The position numbers and the translations under genes were made by a program. Positions 34,940-44,526 of a stretch of DNA of 64,000 bases are shown here, one piece after another; position 1 is the first letter of the stretch, and the number at the start of each line of letters is the position of its first letter. The DNA is from Chondrus crispus. Lineage: Eukaryota; Rhodophyta; Florideophyceae; Gigartinales; Gigartinaceae. The notes beneath the pieces were generated by a model. It was not told where the DNA came from. It saw only the letters and a program-made list of their open reading frames with translations, and searched no databases. The stretch is taken from NCBI RefSeq assembly GCF_000350225.1, contig NW_005179146.1:62001-126000 (forward strand), read 5' to 3'.

Positions 34940-35440
34940 TCATCCGCGGCACAACCAATTTCTACACCCCCGCCCCCCTCCCGTCAACAAAATGTCAAGC
35001 AACATGCACTCTGCACCACCAACAAGCATCGATATCGCAGAAGGCGACGATGACAGTGCACCGGTGATTTTGCATCCACTAGTACGGGAACCCGATGGCT
35101 GGTGCATGCCCCGTGGTGGAGTAACTTGAGTCAAATACACCTGCTTCTTCACCACGCACTCAGTATTCTTCGCTCTACTTGTCGGCCTGGGGACAGTGTC
35201 TTCAGCCACTCCATTTCCATCCTCTTCCCCGTTTTCGCTAGCAAAGCTTTGCCTTTTCTTTCGCCTCTTCTCCGCCTTCCTCTCTTCCATTCTCCTTAAA
35301 CGAGCTTCCCACGGTGTTTCACCCTCGTGCTATTTTTTCCAGCTTCCATTTCACGATTTCCTCACCCTTCTCCAACATACCGGGCTCGAAACTAATCTCC
35401 ATGTCCATGTCGTCTTCCTCGGCATCTCTCCTCATTCACA
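34940..35440 (-). pseudogene. ESF1-like nucleolar protein fragment
   Basis: Minus-strand coding resembles the C-terminal part of ESF1, an 18S rRNA-processing factor. An acidic run leads into DMDMEISFEPGMLEKG, EEIVKWKLEK, then ETPWEARLRRMEERKAEK followed by RRKKRQ. The pieces lie in two frames that meet at about 35322-35330, so a small indel separates them. The remainder (to 34940) is weakly conserved and no start codon is visible. It directly follows the truncated second phytanoyl-CoA-dioxygenase-like domain on the same strand. The name rests on a short charged motif region remembered from ESF1/NUC153 proteins, so it is tentative. Confidence 0.45.
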
Positions 35441-35462
35441 GCGCCAAGCAGGAGGGGCTGCG

Positions 35463-36834
35463 TTACTTGTAAAACAAGTCTACTATTTGAGGTGCCCGCT
35501 TTATCGGTTTATAAAACGCGGGAGAAGGACGCTTAGCACCAGGTCTTGTAGCGCCATTAAGGTTGTATTTGCCATCTTCATAGGACTGATTGACAAGGTC
35601 GAGGGCCGTCTTCACCAGCTCCTTCGAAACAGCCTCTGGTAGTATGACGAAACCATCCTTGATGAAAGTTTCCTTCTGCTCTCGCATCAGGCGAAGATCG
35701 CCTCCAGAAAACTTTTCTCGAGAAGAGACAACTGGAGATGCTTTTTCGGTCTTCTTTGCTGATTTTCGCTTCCCTACAAAGTCTGCTGCCCCTTCTTCTA
35801 TAAATTCGTCGAGACCTTCGAATCCAACCCATGGAGTTGGAGAACGTATTTGCTCGTCGACGATATCATTGATCAGGGCGTGAGCAACGCGGAAGAAAAC
35901 GATCTTCCTGGTTCTCGCTCAGATTTAAGGCGAGGTTATGTGCAAGTCGCTGATGTGCTATCAACACATCACCGCGCCGCATGAGGGCCCGAATCGGAGT
36001 TCCACAATCCGGCTTCTCTTTCAAAAACTCATGGAGTGCGTTTCATTCAGCATTCTACGTCAGTTGCATAGCATTTGACAAAAGCGAGTATAAACAGTAA
36101 AACCATCGGTGAGCAGGGTCAGGGAATGATTAAGAAGATCGCAGGCAACTGACATCTGGAGACAAATGGGCAACGCACCGTCTCAGCAGCTCTTGCAATT
36201 CCGCGGTGCGTAATAATATGGGATCCTATGTTGCAAGTATGAGAAGGAAATAGGTCAGACACATGATTGAAAACAAACAGATGGACGAAACGCGCGGAAT
36301 GAGTTATGCAACCCAAACTTACCTGGCCATAACATCATCTGCCCCCTATTCTCGTCGACATCCTGGCCGTCCGACAGAGCAACGATGACCAAAAGCGAAA
36401 AGGCTGAGCCCTTCTTGCGGTATTTTCCCTCCCCGGCATCGATATGCCTACGCGTCGGGAAGCGGTCATCGACGGGCCTGGCGCATTGCACGTGTGCGTG
36501 ACAGGGCGGGATGGAGACAATGTGGCCCTCATTTCCTGTGACGTTGGGCGAGGTCGGTGCCGAAGAGATCGCCGAAGACGTCTTGCAAGGCCGTGCGGAA
36601 GATGAGCTCGACGACTTGCGGGGCTTTCCTGATGGCCGCGTCAAAGTCGGGGACCGGGATGTCCTCGCCGAGGATCTTGCGAGTGGTTTGCTGGTACTCG
36701 CCGTCGTTGGAGGCCTGGTAGATGAAGCTCGTGGCGGCTTCGAGCTTGTCGGAAGGGATGAAATCGCGCAGGACCACGTAGCCATCGGACACGGAGGAGC
36801 GCTGTTGCTCGTCGGAGAGTGCGAGGGTGTCCAT
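35463..36834 (-). pseudogene. Phytanoyl-CoA dioxygenase (PhyH)-like protein with a tandem second domain, disrupted
   Basis: 2-oxoglutarate/Fe(II) oxygenase family. From the ATG at 36834: DGYVVLRDFIPSDKLEAA (N-terminal PhyH strand and helix), then AIRKAPQVVELIF. In another frame or exon follow RRHIDAGEGK, with the H-x-D iron ligands, and LLVIVALSDGQDVDENRG leading to LWPG and a perfect donor GTAAGT (about 36325). Further down, RGDVLIAHQRLAHNLALN carries the distal His and RKIVFFRVAHAL the oxoglutarate Arg region. At about 35687 a second domain begins, DGFVILPEAVSKELVKTA ... IKRAPQIVDLFYK, matching the first; it stops at 35463 next to GTAACG. At least one extra base near 35907-35912 and other frame changes near 36530 and 36045 are not explained by splicing. 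I therefore read it as a decayed two-domain gene. Confidence 0.6.
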
Positions 36835-37397
36835 TCCGATGTGGAAACGCGTTGACAGAGGTTACTGCTCTCGCGGGTGGCGGGATAGATGCCACAACGT
36901 GGAGAACAATTGTTTAGCCTGACAGTGTGGAAGAGAGGGGGGTGTGGGTTGGGATGTGGAAAACGGGCGCGGTCATGAAGCGAAATGAGGGGTGGATTCT
37001 TGAGACTGGGTGACAGCTGCAATGACGCTGTGATGCCCAACCAGCCCATGTGCGCTATTGACCAGGGCGTCGCTGGCAGTGGCCGGTGATGGATGACAGC
37101 GACGAAATCGACTGCGTTTCGCGCATCGTTCAACAAATGATGGCGTCCAGACGGACGGTGCGATCTGTGGTTCTAGCGAGCATGTCCATCATCCTGAGGC
37201 GCTCCCCCTCCTCGGAGTGCTGCTCGGAATTCATGGTTGGCACTTGGGGTGGGTAAACGTGCAGACGTCATGCGCTAATGAGTGTGGGGGTGGGGGAGGG
37301 GGCGGGGAAAGGAGGGAGGGATGGAAAGACGTTGAGAAGAGGGGGTCCGTAGAAGGGAGGTAACGGCCATTGGGACGACGCGGCAGTGACGGAGACA
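36835..37397. other. Upstream region of the PhyH-like gene; no clear gene
   Basis: A short minus-strand frame at about 37138-37233 reads MNSEQHSEEGERLRMMDM and could be an exon of something, but is too short to support. G-rich purine runs occur near 37290-37320. Confidence 0.35.
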
Positions 37398-37488
37398 TGG
37401 CAAACGACTAGATGAATAGATCCGGCCGCTGGCCGGATCTATTGGCTGGATCTATAGCGGCTGGATCTCTTCATCCAGTCGTTTGCCA
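37398..37488. repeat. 91-bp inverted repeat (long hairpin)
   Basis: Outer arms of 26 bases (37398-37423 and 37463-37488; TGGCAAACGACT and partner) pair with two mismatches. Inside the left part lies an independent perfect hairpin, AATAGATCCGGCC-GCT-GGCCGGATCTATT (37415-37443). Could be the terminus of a fold-back element. Confidence 0.65.
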
Positions 37489-37674
37489 GCAGTGATCCCC
37501 TCTGCCAACTCTCACTTTCTTATTTTTCACTTATTTTAAAAAGGCACAAAACAAAAGTCGCGACCTTTTGCAGTCTTCCACAATGTCCAATACGGTGTTT
37601 CTCTTCGCAACGCCCGCGACCTTCGACCACATCGAAAACCCTCTTCGTCCTCAACCCGCCCTCAGAGTGTCGCC

Positions 37675-38082
37675 ATGGACCCAAGACCCGTCATGGACCC
37701 GGACGCCTACCGTACCGTCACAACGGGCGTGGCGCCCTTCTGGGCCTCCAAGTACGCGCGGGAGTCGTCGAAGAACTGGGACAAATTCTACCGTCGCAAC
37801 AAGACTAACTTCTACCAGCACCGCCACTGGACGACGGCCGCTGCCACGGACGGCTTTGCGTGTCTCGCGCAGCCGTGCGCCACGCCGGACGCGCGCGTCG
37901 TGCTGGCTCTGTCACAAGATACGCCGCCGCCGACAAACGGAGGACAAATTGAAGACTTGTTCCCATCCCAACCTTCATACTGTAGTATTAAGCTGAAAAT
38001 ATCTAAAAACCTCGCATGGAATGTACACTTGTATCGGGTGTGTAAGCCCTTGGATATGATATGGCTATCAGAACACGCCTGA
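37675..38082 (+). pseudogene. METTL2/6/8-like tRNA methyltransferase, truncated N-terminus
   Basis: The ATG at 37675 opens a protein whose residues 20-55 carry the family signature of tRNA m3C methyltransferases: FWASKYARESSKNWDKFYRR, then NKTNFYQHRHW. The full family protein continues into a SAM-binding Rossmann fold whose motif I (GCGVGN-like) should follow DARVVLAL at about residue 77. Here the sequence instead runs into SQDTPPPTNGG and an unrelated tail. The enzyme lacks its catalytic domain, so it is a gene fragment. GC-rich third positions persist up to the break and vanish after it, marking the junction. Confidence 0.65.
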
Positions 38083-38381
38083 CTACGGAATTCGGTTACT
38101 CTTCACACCCCCCAAACCTTGCTCAGCACGTTGTAGAACACAAACCAACTCTTGATACTAAGAGCCCTGATCCAAAATGAGCTCTTTGTCGTCGTCTCCG
38201 TTGGGACACAGAGTAAATCTACGAAACGGAAACCTGACTCTTGCTCAACTGTCGGATAGTAGCAACACAAATTAATTCACAGTAAAGAAACTTGTCCGGA
38301 ATGTTACCACATCTTGAATCCAGCAACATTCCCTGCCACCTCATAAACTTGTGCAACAATAAAAACAACCACCAAAGCCCC

Positions 38382-38954
38382 CTACATAACTCCCACAATG
38401 CGCTTTCCCAATTCTACCAAATCAATATTGTCAATCTCAATCAGCAACCACTGCGTGAAAAACTCCGGCTTCTCCTTTGGTCTCTTCACCAATCTATCCA
38501 CCGGCCACTATTCTACCCCCTCCACTTCCTCCATATCAAACCTCACACGTCCATGCGCCGTCTCTTCATACAACGCCGCCTACGTATTTGTAAACATATT
38601 ATCAATCACGCCGGCCTCCTCATAGAACTGTCTCGACAAGTACGGCTGCCGCACGGTCACCAGCGCGTCTGCCAGAAACTTCAGACCAAGTTCTTCTTGC
38701 AAGCCGCGAGTCGACGACGTGATGTATTCCTCACCCGCAGAGAGATGCTCGGCCACGCTGACATCCCAGAGCTTTGCGCCAACTTTCTTGTGGTCTGAGC
38801 GTTGTTGTAGAAGCACCTCGATCGCTGGCGTGGAAGCGCCGATCGAGAGGTGACTGCGGAAGAGGAACACGTCGCAGTGGCGGTGCGAATTACCTAATGC
38901 ACTACATTTTGACCAATCACGCTGTGTACAGCTAGAAAAAACAATATCGATCAC
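38382..38954 (-). pseudogene. Nudix hydrolase (IPP-isomerase-like type) with a mutated Nudix box and two stops
   Basis: Minus-strand frame without a good ATG (the open frame begins at a GTG at 38954). It contains HRHCDVFLFRS, VLLQQRSDHKKVGAKLWDVS and the Nudix-box region AEHLSAGEEYITSSTRGL then QEELGL. The family box is GX5EX7REUXEEXGU. Here the leading G of the box region reads E, and the REU core reads RGL, so the first catalytic Glu of REUXEE is lost. The frame is interrupted by TAG at 38580-38582 and TAG at 38508-38510, yet coding similarity continues (ALYEETAHGRVRFDMEEV, WPVDRLVKRPKEKPEFF) to the final stop at 38382. A clear pseudogene. Confidence 0.65.
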
Positions 38955-38958
38955 AGCA

Positions 38959-39720
38959 ATGAATGCAATGAATGTCTACCCCGTCTTCCGCCCCGTCCAC
39001 TATTTTCTCCAATCACGCACAACGTTCTCCAATTCCTGCGTCTCGCTGGACTGCCTTCTCTGGGGCGGAACCCCGCTCGGCACCGCGTCCATCTTCGAGC
39101 TCAGCGGCGTCGCCGGCGCGGGCACGACCCAGATTCACCTGCAGCTCTCGCTCATGGCAGCCGCCCCGGCCGAGCACGGCGGCGCTGCCACCGGCGCCAT
39201 CGTTGCCTTCACGGAAGGCGCTCCCACGTTTTGCCCGCCCGCCCCACTCGGATGACATTCGTCTTTCCCCCATCCGCGATCCACCATCACACCTCTCCCG
39301 CCCCTGTCCGTGCTCCCTGCCGCCGGCTCCGTCGCTGCATATTCAAGCATCCCAAATTCACCTCAACAATACCATCTGCCCCATCATCGTCGCTCAGGCC
39401 TAGACTCTTACCCAACTCAATCCCGGTCGCCCTCCCTTTCCGTTCCTCCTCTCAGTCCGCCGGAACACTACTCAACAAATTATCAAAACTTCCGCGCAGT
39501 GTCCAAGTCCCCGGTTGCCCCGTGGCACCAGCCAGCCAAAGTGCATTGCCCCACCGAGTTTGCAACTCCGGTGCAGTTGTCGATGCCTGCCTATCACGAA
39601 GTGAATCAAACCACATCCCTTCAACAATCAGAGAAATAAACCTTCCCTCACACCCAACCTTACTCAGTACAGGCTCACACAAACAGGACACCCCCGGCAG
39701 CAGGCGGCTACTACAACGAC
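38959..39720 (+). pseudogene. XRCC3-like RecA/Rad51 paralogue fragment
   Basis: From the ATG at 38959 the frame reads SLDCLLWGGTPLGTASIFEL, GVAGAGTTQIHLQLSL, HGGAATGAIVAFTEG, the order seen in XRCC3: LGGGLPL loop, Walker A, HGG loop, TED strand. Walker A should be GxxGAGKT(Q); here the Lys reads Thr (GAGTTQ), which would abolish ATP binding. The frame ends at 39258. Later sequence in another frame keeps a weak Walker-B-like SIPVALPFRSSSQSA near 39440. ATPase role in homologous recombination is known for the family; this copy is broken. Confidence 0.55.
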
Positions 39721-39779
39721 GGCACACCCATCCAGCGAATGGGGCCTCCTCTCAAGTGAGAATCATTTTTAGCGATAGG

Positions 39780-40175
39780 TGCACTCTCGTCCGCAGGGGC
39801 GGGCCCTCTACACAAGCACCGCAAAATCCCGAAACGGATGTGAAATCACCAGTGAAGAAGACGATCAAAACAGATCGCGGAATTCGAGATGTTTACGAGT
39901 GCCCGTATCTGAACTGCAAGCGGAGGTAAACAGAACAAAGTAATATGGAGGCACACATGCGAATGCACACTGGCAAGAAGCCTTACGTGTGTAGGAATAA
40001 GGGTTGCATGAAGGCGTTTCGATGGAAGTCAAGTCTGACATATCATGAAAAGCTCTACATGTGAAATCGAGACCTTTTAAATGCTCGCCATGTAGACGGT
40101 CCTTTGTGGAGAAACGGAAGTTAAAGATGCATTTTGATTTATACCTGGTGAATCGAAGACACAGGGAGTGAGGAA
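39780..40175 (+). pseudogene. C2H2 (Kruppel-type) zinc-finger protein remnant
   Basis: Three finger remnants in tandem with TGKKP-type linkers: CPYLNC ... HMRMHTGKKPY, then CRNKGCMKAFRWKSSLTYH, then FKCSPCRRSFVEKRKLKMH. Stops and a frame change lie between them (for example TGA-like interruptions after LTYHEKLYM), and the last histidines of fingers two and three are lost. Upstream, VKSPVKKTIKTDRGIRDVYE forms a basic lead-in. A transcription-factor pseudogene. Confidence 0.6.
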
Positions 40176-41214
40176 AGCAAGGTGATGAGGGTTGTTTGTA
40201 ATACTAGCGAAGGGCAGAAGAGATGAATGGATGTTGGTTCGATGTGCAACTTGGGGAGGTAGGCTTGACTATTTTCTCTATTGCGAACACTGCGCAGTAG
40301 TTTTTGTATGGTTGCGAGCAGTAGCTAGATAGACGAATGCGTTGAATCTTGCGACTGGCATAGCCCTGAGTCTTCTCAGGCAAAAGATGTACATATTAAA
40401 AACAAGATATGCCAGCTTCCGTCTTTCTAAATGTTTTGAATCAGGTTTGTCTTGTATGTCGTCGTGTATGTATCAGCCAGTGTCAAAACAGTCTACGTCG
40501 TTTACTGATGTCCGTGCACATTGTGCGGGGCATATTGATATGTGAGTTCGATATGCGGCGAAGGCGACAAAACCTTGTAACTGGTGCACCGGGGGCACTG
40601 AAAATATATATATATATTCTATGTATGCGGCATAGAGATATTGTGAAAGATATCGACTAATCGCAAGCAAATGAAAAAGGGGCGAACGCTACAAGGCATT
40701 GGCAAGGCGGCCCGTCCCAAAGCGAGCCTCTGCGGCAAGTGGAGCTAGGGATAGCAGTGGTAAGAGAAGAAGGGTTGTGGAATCTTACACGGATGGAACC
40801 TCTCCGGTATCAATTGCGATGTACTGGTGTGGTGATGGCGGATAAGCACGGAAAAAGCTGGGCGGAAGAGGGTGCGGAAGAGGGTGCGGAAGAGGGTGAG
40901 GGTTGCGCGGAGGAGCTTGCGGATGAGGGGGGAGGGGGGTGCGGGTACGGAGCGGGGGCATGTGTGTCGTTTTCGTCCATTCGTGACCCGCGCCAGTGGT
41001 CTGGCCCATCACTTTCGAAATATTATGATGTCCATAATAGCATCGCAAAGACCTTTCACAAAGATGAACGACCCTGCTACTTTTTGTTTGTATGTTTAAT
41101 AACTTTTACGATTTTTTTCGGCAAACATGACTGGTTGCATTGCTGTTTTATATATAGTTATCAATTCGCAAAAATTGAATCTCTGGAAGACTGAATATTA
41201 TTGTTCCAGCATTT
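40176..41214. other. No gene recognised
   Basis: Contains a 12-base tandem repeat GTGCGGAAGAGG (about 40868-40903) that makes an Ala-Glu-Glu-Gly run in one frame, and a short TATA-repeat (40605-40618). No supported gene. Confidence 0.45.
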
Positions 41215-41403
41215 AACGCCTTTGTAGTGTCACGAAAACGCGTGTTCTGGCGGCAAGTTTGCTCGGATTTCTGAACGCAAAAATTTCAAACAACGCGTTT
41301 GGCAAAAGTCACAGAACACCGAAAACTCAGGCATGTGAGTTTTCCACGTGTTTCACATCTGCCTGATCACAGCAGTGCCGGATGTCGATCCCAAATCTTG
41401 GGA
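41215..41403 (+). repeat. Fragment of the 1.5-kb dispersed repeat, copy 3
   Basis: GTGTCACGAAAACGCGTGTT ... TTTGCTCGGATTT ... TTTCACATCTGCCTGATCAC matches about 7490-7600 of copy 1 and 22330-22450 of copy 2, with an internal insertion of about 40 bases. Confidence 0.65.
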
Positions 41404-41570
41404 CAAGTCCTAGGACAAATCCCAGGACAAAACTCAGGATGAACCCCAGGTAGTACCCTTCTCATCGGCTCATTTTGGGTAGCTTTACAATTTTCCTAAA
41501 ATCGGGCATTTTACCGGCGTAATGGCCAGATTTTCAGAACCAGAAAATCTCTCTTTGACTGCTCCACGTA

Positions 41571-43721
41571 CCGTCTGGCTCAATTTGGGCACCCATGCTG
41601 CAGCACATTTACCTAGGCTGCGACAAACCTATAAGACTTTGTGCTGCGGCATGTTGCGGACCAGTATCGCGACTCTCCCGTTTCCCCTTGACACTAGACC
41701 GACTCCGTGTCGGCCACTGACTCAGGGGAACATTGTCCAAAGAATCCAAAAAACTGCTCTCTAGGTTTCGAGCAACGTTCGCCTCTCCAGCAGGATCTAC
41801 GGTTTTTTTGCCACAAAAAGGCTCCCTTGACATCACCCTACTGTGTGTCTTGATAGCCTGTGAGCTCGCGTGTTCGAGATTTGAAGTTTCGGTACCCTCC
41901 GACAGCCTTTGAGAAACATTGGAAGTGAGAACAGCCGCACCCTGCATTTTTCCACTGTCTTTACGTGCTGTGCGAGTGCAGGATGCCGTTTTAGGGGCAC
42001 AAATTTCGTGTGATAGTATGTTCTGGACTCTGTAATTGGACTGGAGAAGACAAGCAATCTGTGCGAGAGAGCGGGAGGCGGGTAGCCGGCCGTCAGTCAG
42101 TTTGTGAATTTCTTTTTGTAGTTTGAGGTTTTGCGTCCGCATGACCCAATGTGAGGTCTAATTGACATATTTTCGCCCTGTACTGGGATATGAGATACCA
42201 GATCGTGTGTGGAGGCCATTCAGAGCACTATCAGAGGGAGCAAGGTATATAAAACGGTATTCCATAGGCCCAATACAGCATTTGACGAACGACGCTCGAG
42301 CATCGTCGGGTGTGATGGACTGGTGGCCTGCAACTGCCAGTTTGATTTTGTAAGAGGTATTCACCGATGATAGATGGCTCATAGAGAGCAATTCGTCTCT
42401 CGTCTTCCGCACTGTTTGCTGAAATGAGCGATTCACAAATTGGTCGCAGGGTTGGAGAATATGCGTTGTGTTTGCGGGGTGGCGCACAACTATAATATTC
42501 AATCTTTCACACGTCTCAAGCCACGGTAGCCCATCCCGGGAGCTGTGTCCGTCCACCAAAAGCACAATGCGCTTATATGAAGAGACAGTTTTTCGAGCAT
42601 GCTTGTTTATGTGCTCTGCAATTTTGACGATTATGTTTCGATCCACGGATTCATTATTTGTTACGTGAAGAGATGTGTCTGAGGGAAACCACTGTGTCCC
42701 ACAAAGCCAGTGGCGTATTGCTCGCGAGTCAGTAAAGTCAAGTTCGCTCAGGGGCTCCTTCCAAGTGCCCACAACCCGCTTCCCGGAAGCTACGAGAAAT
42801 AGAGGTGCAATGTTTCCGCAAGCTGCTACAGCGATACCAGCGGTCACATGCTTCCCAGCGTCCAGTATGCTCCTCCTCACACCACCGCTGTGGGTATTGG
42901 AGGAGGTGTAACACCTTATTTTTCTACCATACTCTCCTGAGGCAGCCGTGTCGTCCCAGTTCCAAATGCGGCGTGGGTCCAAAAAAAATGCCTGGATGAT
43001 TTTCCTCGACGCGTTTGAGGGCTTTCGCCAGAGTGAGTATATGAGACTGATTCTCAGCCGCGAGGCGTTCGCTTGAGACATTCTCAGCGACACGGTAAGC
43101 GAAGGAGCGATTACGAGCTCGAAATGAACGGATAGCGTCTGGTGATGGCAAGCCGTTTGCGTATCTGGCGGAACGATTTGCCGAAATTTTGGCGTGTACT
43201 GTGCTCATCACGTTGTTGTCTACAGCGAAGTAATGCTGAGCGGCATGTAGAGCTCGGTTAACTACGAGTTGTTCCTCATGTGGAGACAGAACGGGTTTGC
43301 GACTGGCGTGATTGTCCTCCGTATTTAGCAACTTTTTGAGTTCGTCCGTGTTTGAGCTCTGATTCGCTTTTTTGATTCGTGTGGCGGTCGACTGAGACAC
43401 GCCTGTCTTTCCTGACGCCTTGAGGGCGCTGTAGCCAGCTTTGATTAGCGAAAGGAGCTTTGCGCGTCGAGCTGCCTCCTCTTTTCTCTTTGCGATTTGC
43501 CTCTTGTGAGCGAGCGCTTGCGCTCTCATTGACGGTGGCATACCGCCACCGCCGAGTCAATTCGCAGGTAGGGTGGAGGAGGGAGGGGGATACTGTCCAT
43601 GGTCGAGGTATGTGGTTTTGAGATGCACTGTGGAAAATTTTAGAAGGCGGGGAAGGCATAGGCTCGAGGTTTGAACGGTACCCAAATTACACCATTACCC
43701 AAATTAAGCCGGTGAGACGGG
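41571..43721 (-). mobile_element. pogo/Tigger-like DNA transposon, 2151 bp
   Basis: The ends are inverted repeats (left CCGTCTGGCTCAATTTGGG; right, read inward, CCCGTCTCACCGGCTTAATT then TGGG) and are flanked by TA on both sides (41569-41570, 43722-43723), the target of the Tc1/mariner/pogo superfamily. It encloses one transposase gene on the minus strand. The right end repeats the ACCCAAATTA motif as a subterminal repeat. Confidence 0.78.
41609..43541 (-). pseudogene. pogo-like (DDE_1) transposase with one frameshift and one in-frame stop
   Basis: The ATG at 43541 starts a basic N-terminus and an HTH_Psq-like segment (KAGYSALKASGKTGVSQSTA), then a CENP-B-like middle. The frame shifts at an A8 run (42981-42988), after which the DDE_1 domain is intact: IWNWDDTAAS (first D), IVLLVDGHSSRDG (second D), ANTTHILQPCDQFVNRSF (third D), all at family spacing. 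A stop at 42158-42160 then precedes a same-frame C-terminal tail with a coiled-coil-like start (MRTQNLKLQKEIHKL) reaching 41609. Thus all three catalytic acids survive and two lesions separate the parts. Function of the family: cut-and-paste transposition at TA. Confidence 0.8.
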
Positions 43722-43723
43722 TA

Positions 43724-44526
43724 CTGTTCTGTTGCGATTATGTCAACCGCATGGCACCGAGCAATCTGTTGGATGGGAATCCTCCCTCAATTCCGTTTAT
43801 TGCTCCTCTGCTGCCTTCCCTCTCCATCTTCGAGGGTTGGCCATTAAGTACTCCTCCTCCGGGGGGCCTCGGCTCTCCCTGATCCCCCCTTGCCTACTCC
43901 CTTCGTCGCCCCTCTCCGTCTCTTGCCCCACAAAACGACTGCGCCCTCGCTCCGTTCCCTTTCACTTCCCCAACCGACAGCCCCGCGCCCCCTCGCCCCG
44001 ACTCATGCCGTCCGGTGACGTTGGCATTTCTCTTCGGGAACTGGATCCCCCGCGCTTTCGGTTCCTTACGGGAGCGCGCGTGTCCTTCAGATCCGGTCCG
44101 TGGACCCGTTGTCCACGTCTCCACGTATTTCCCATGGATTACGCAACAGTACTGTAGCTGAAGGTAATCTTACAGTAGTCAACCATTGCTCGGCATGTAC
44201 GACACTTTTACACGTGCACAATCTCCCCATGGAAGGCAGTTGTACCTCTTGAGTGGAGGCTGCGTTTCCGGGAGTATCCCTTCCTCCGTAGCAAGTTGTG
44301 CCCACATATTGGCACAAAAAATTAAAATTATTTATTCTATGGCCGGGCCAATGAGTCCATCCTGCCGTTACGAAGCTTGCATTTCCAATATCTCCAAATC
44401 CGTTGCCAAATAAGCCAAAAGGCATCCACCAATCGATTTAATGCATGCAAAAACCTAGGGTTCAGACCTCATTTCCCACCTCACTGCTTTCATATTGATT
44501 GATCTCCAGCAGTCTCTGCCCGCACA
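43724..44526. other. No gene recognised
   Basis: Between the pogo-like element and the piggyBac transposase. Pyrimidine-rich sequence at 43860-44000; no supported coding region and no convincing piggyBac terminal repeat at the nearby TTAA (44438-44441). Confidence 0.4.

Noticed and set aside
37138-37233. 34-codon minus-strand frame MNSEQHSEEGERLRMMDM...
   Set aside because: Looks exon-like but too short to support without a homologue or splice evidence.
38292-38798. 168-codon plus-strand frame
   Set aside because: It lies opposite the Nudix pseudogene, which explains the region better.
40739-41194. 151-codon frame with an Ala/Glu/Gly repeat
   Set aside because: Begins with GTG, and its only striking part is a 12-bp tandem repeat; no domain.
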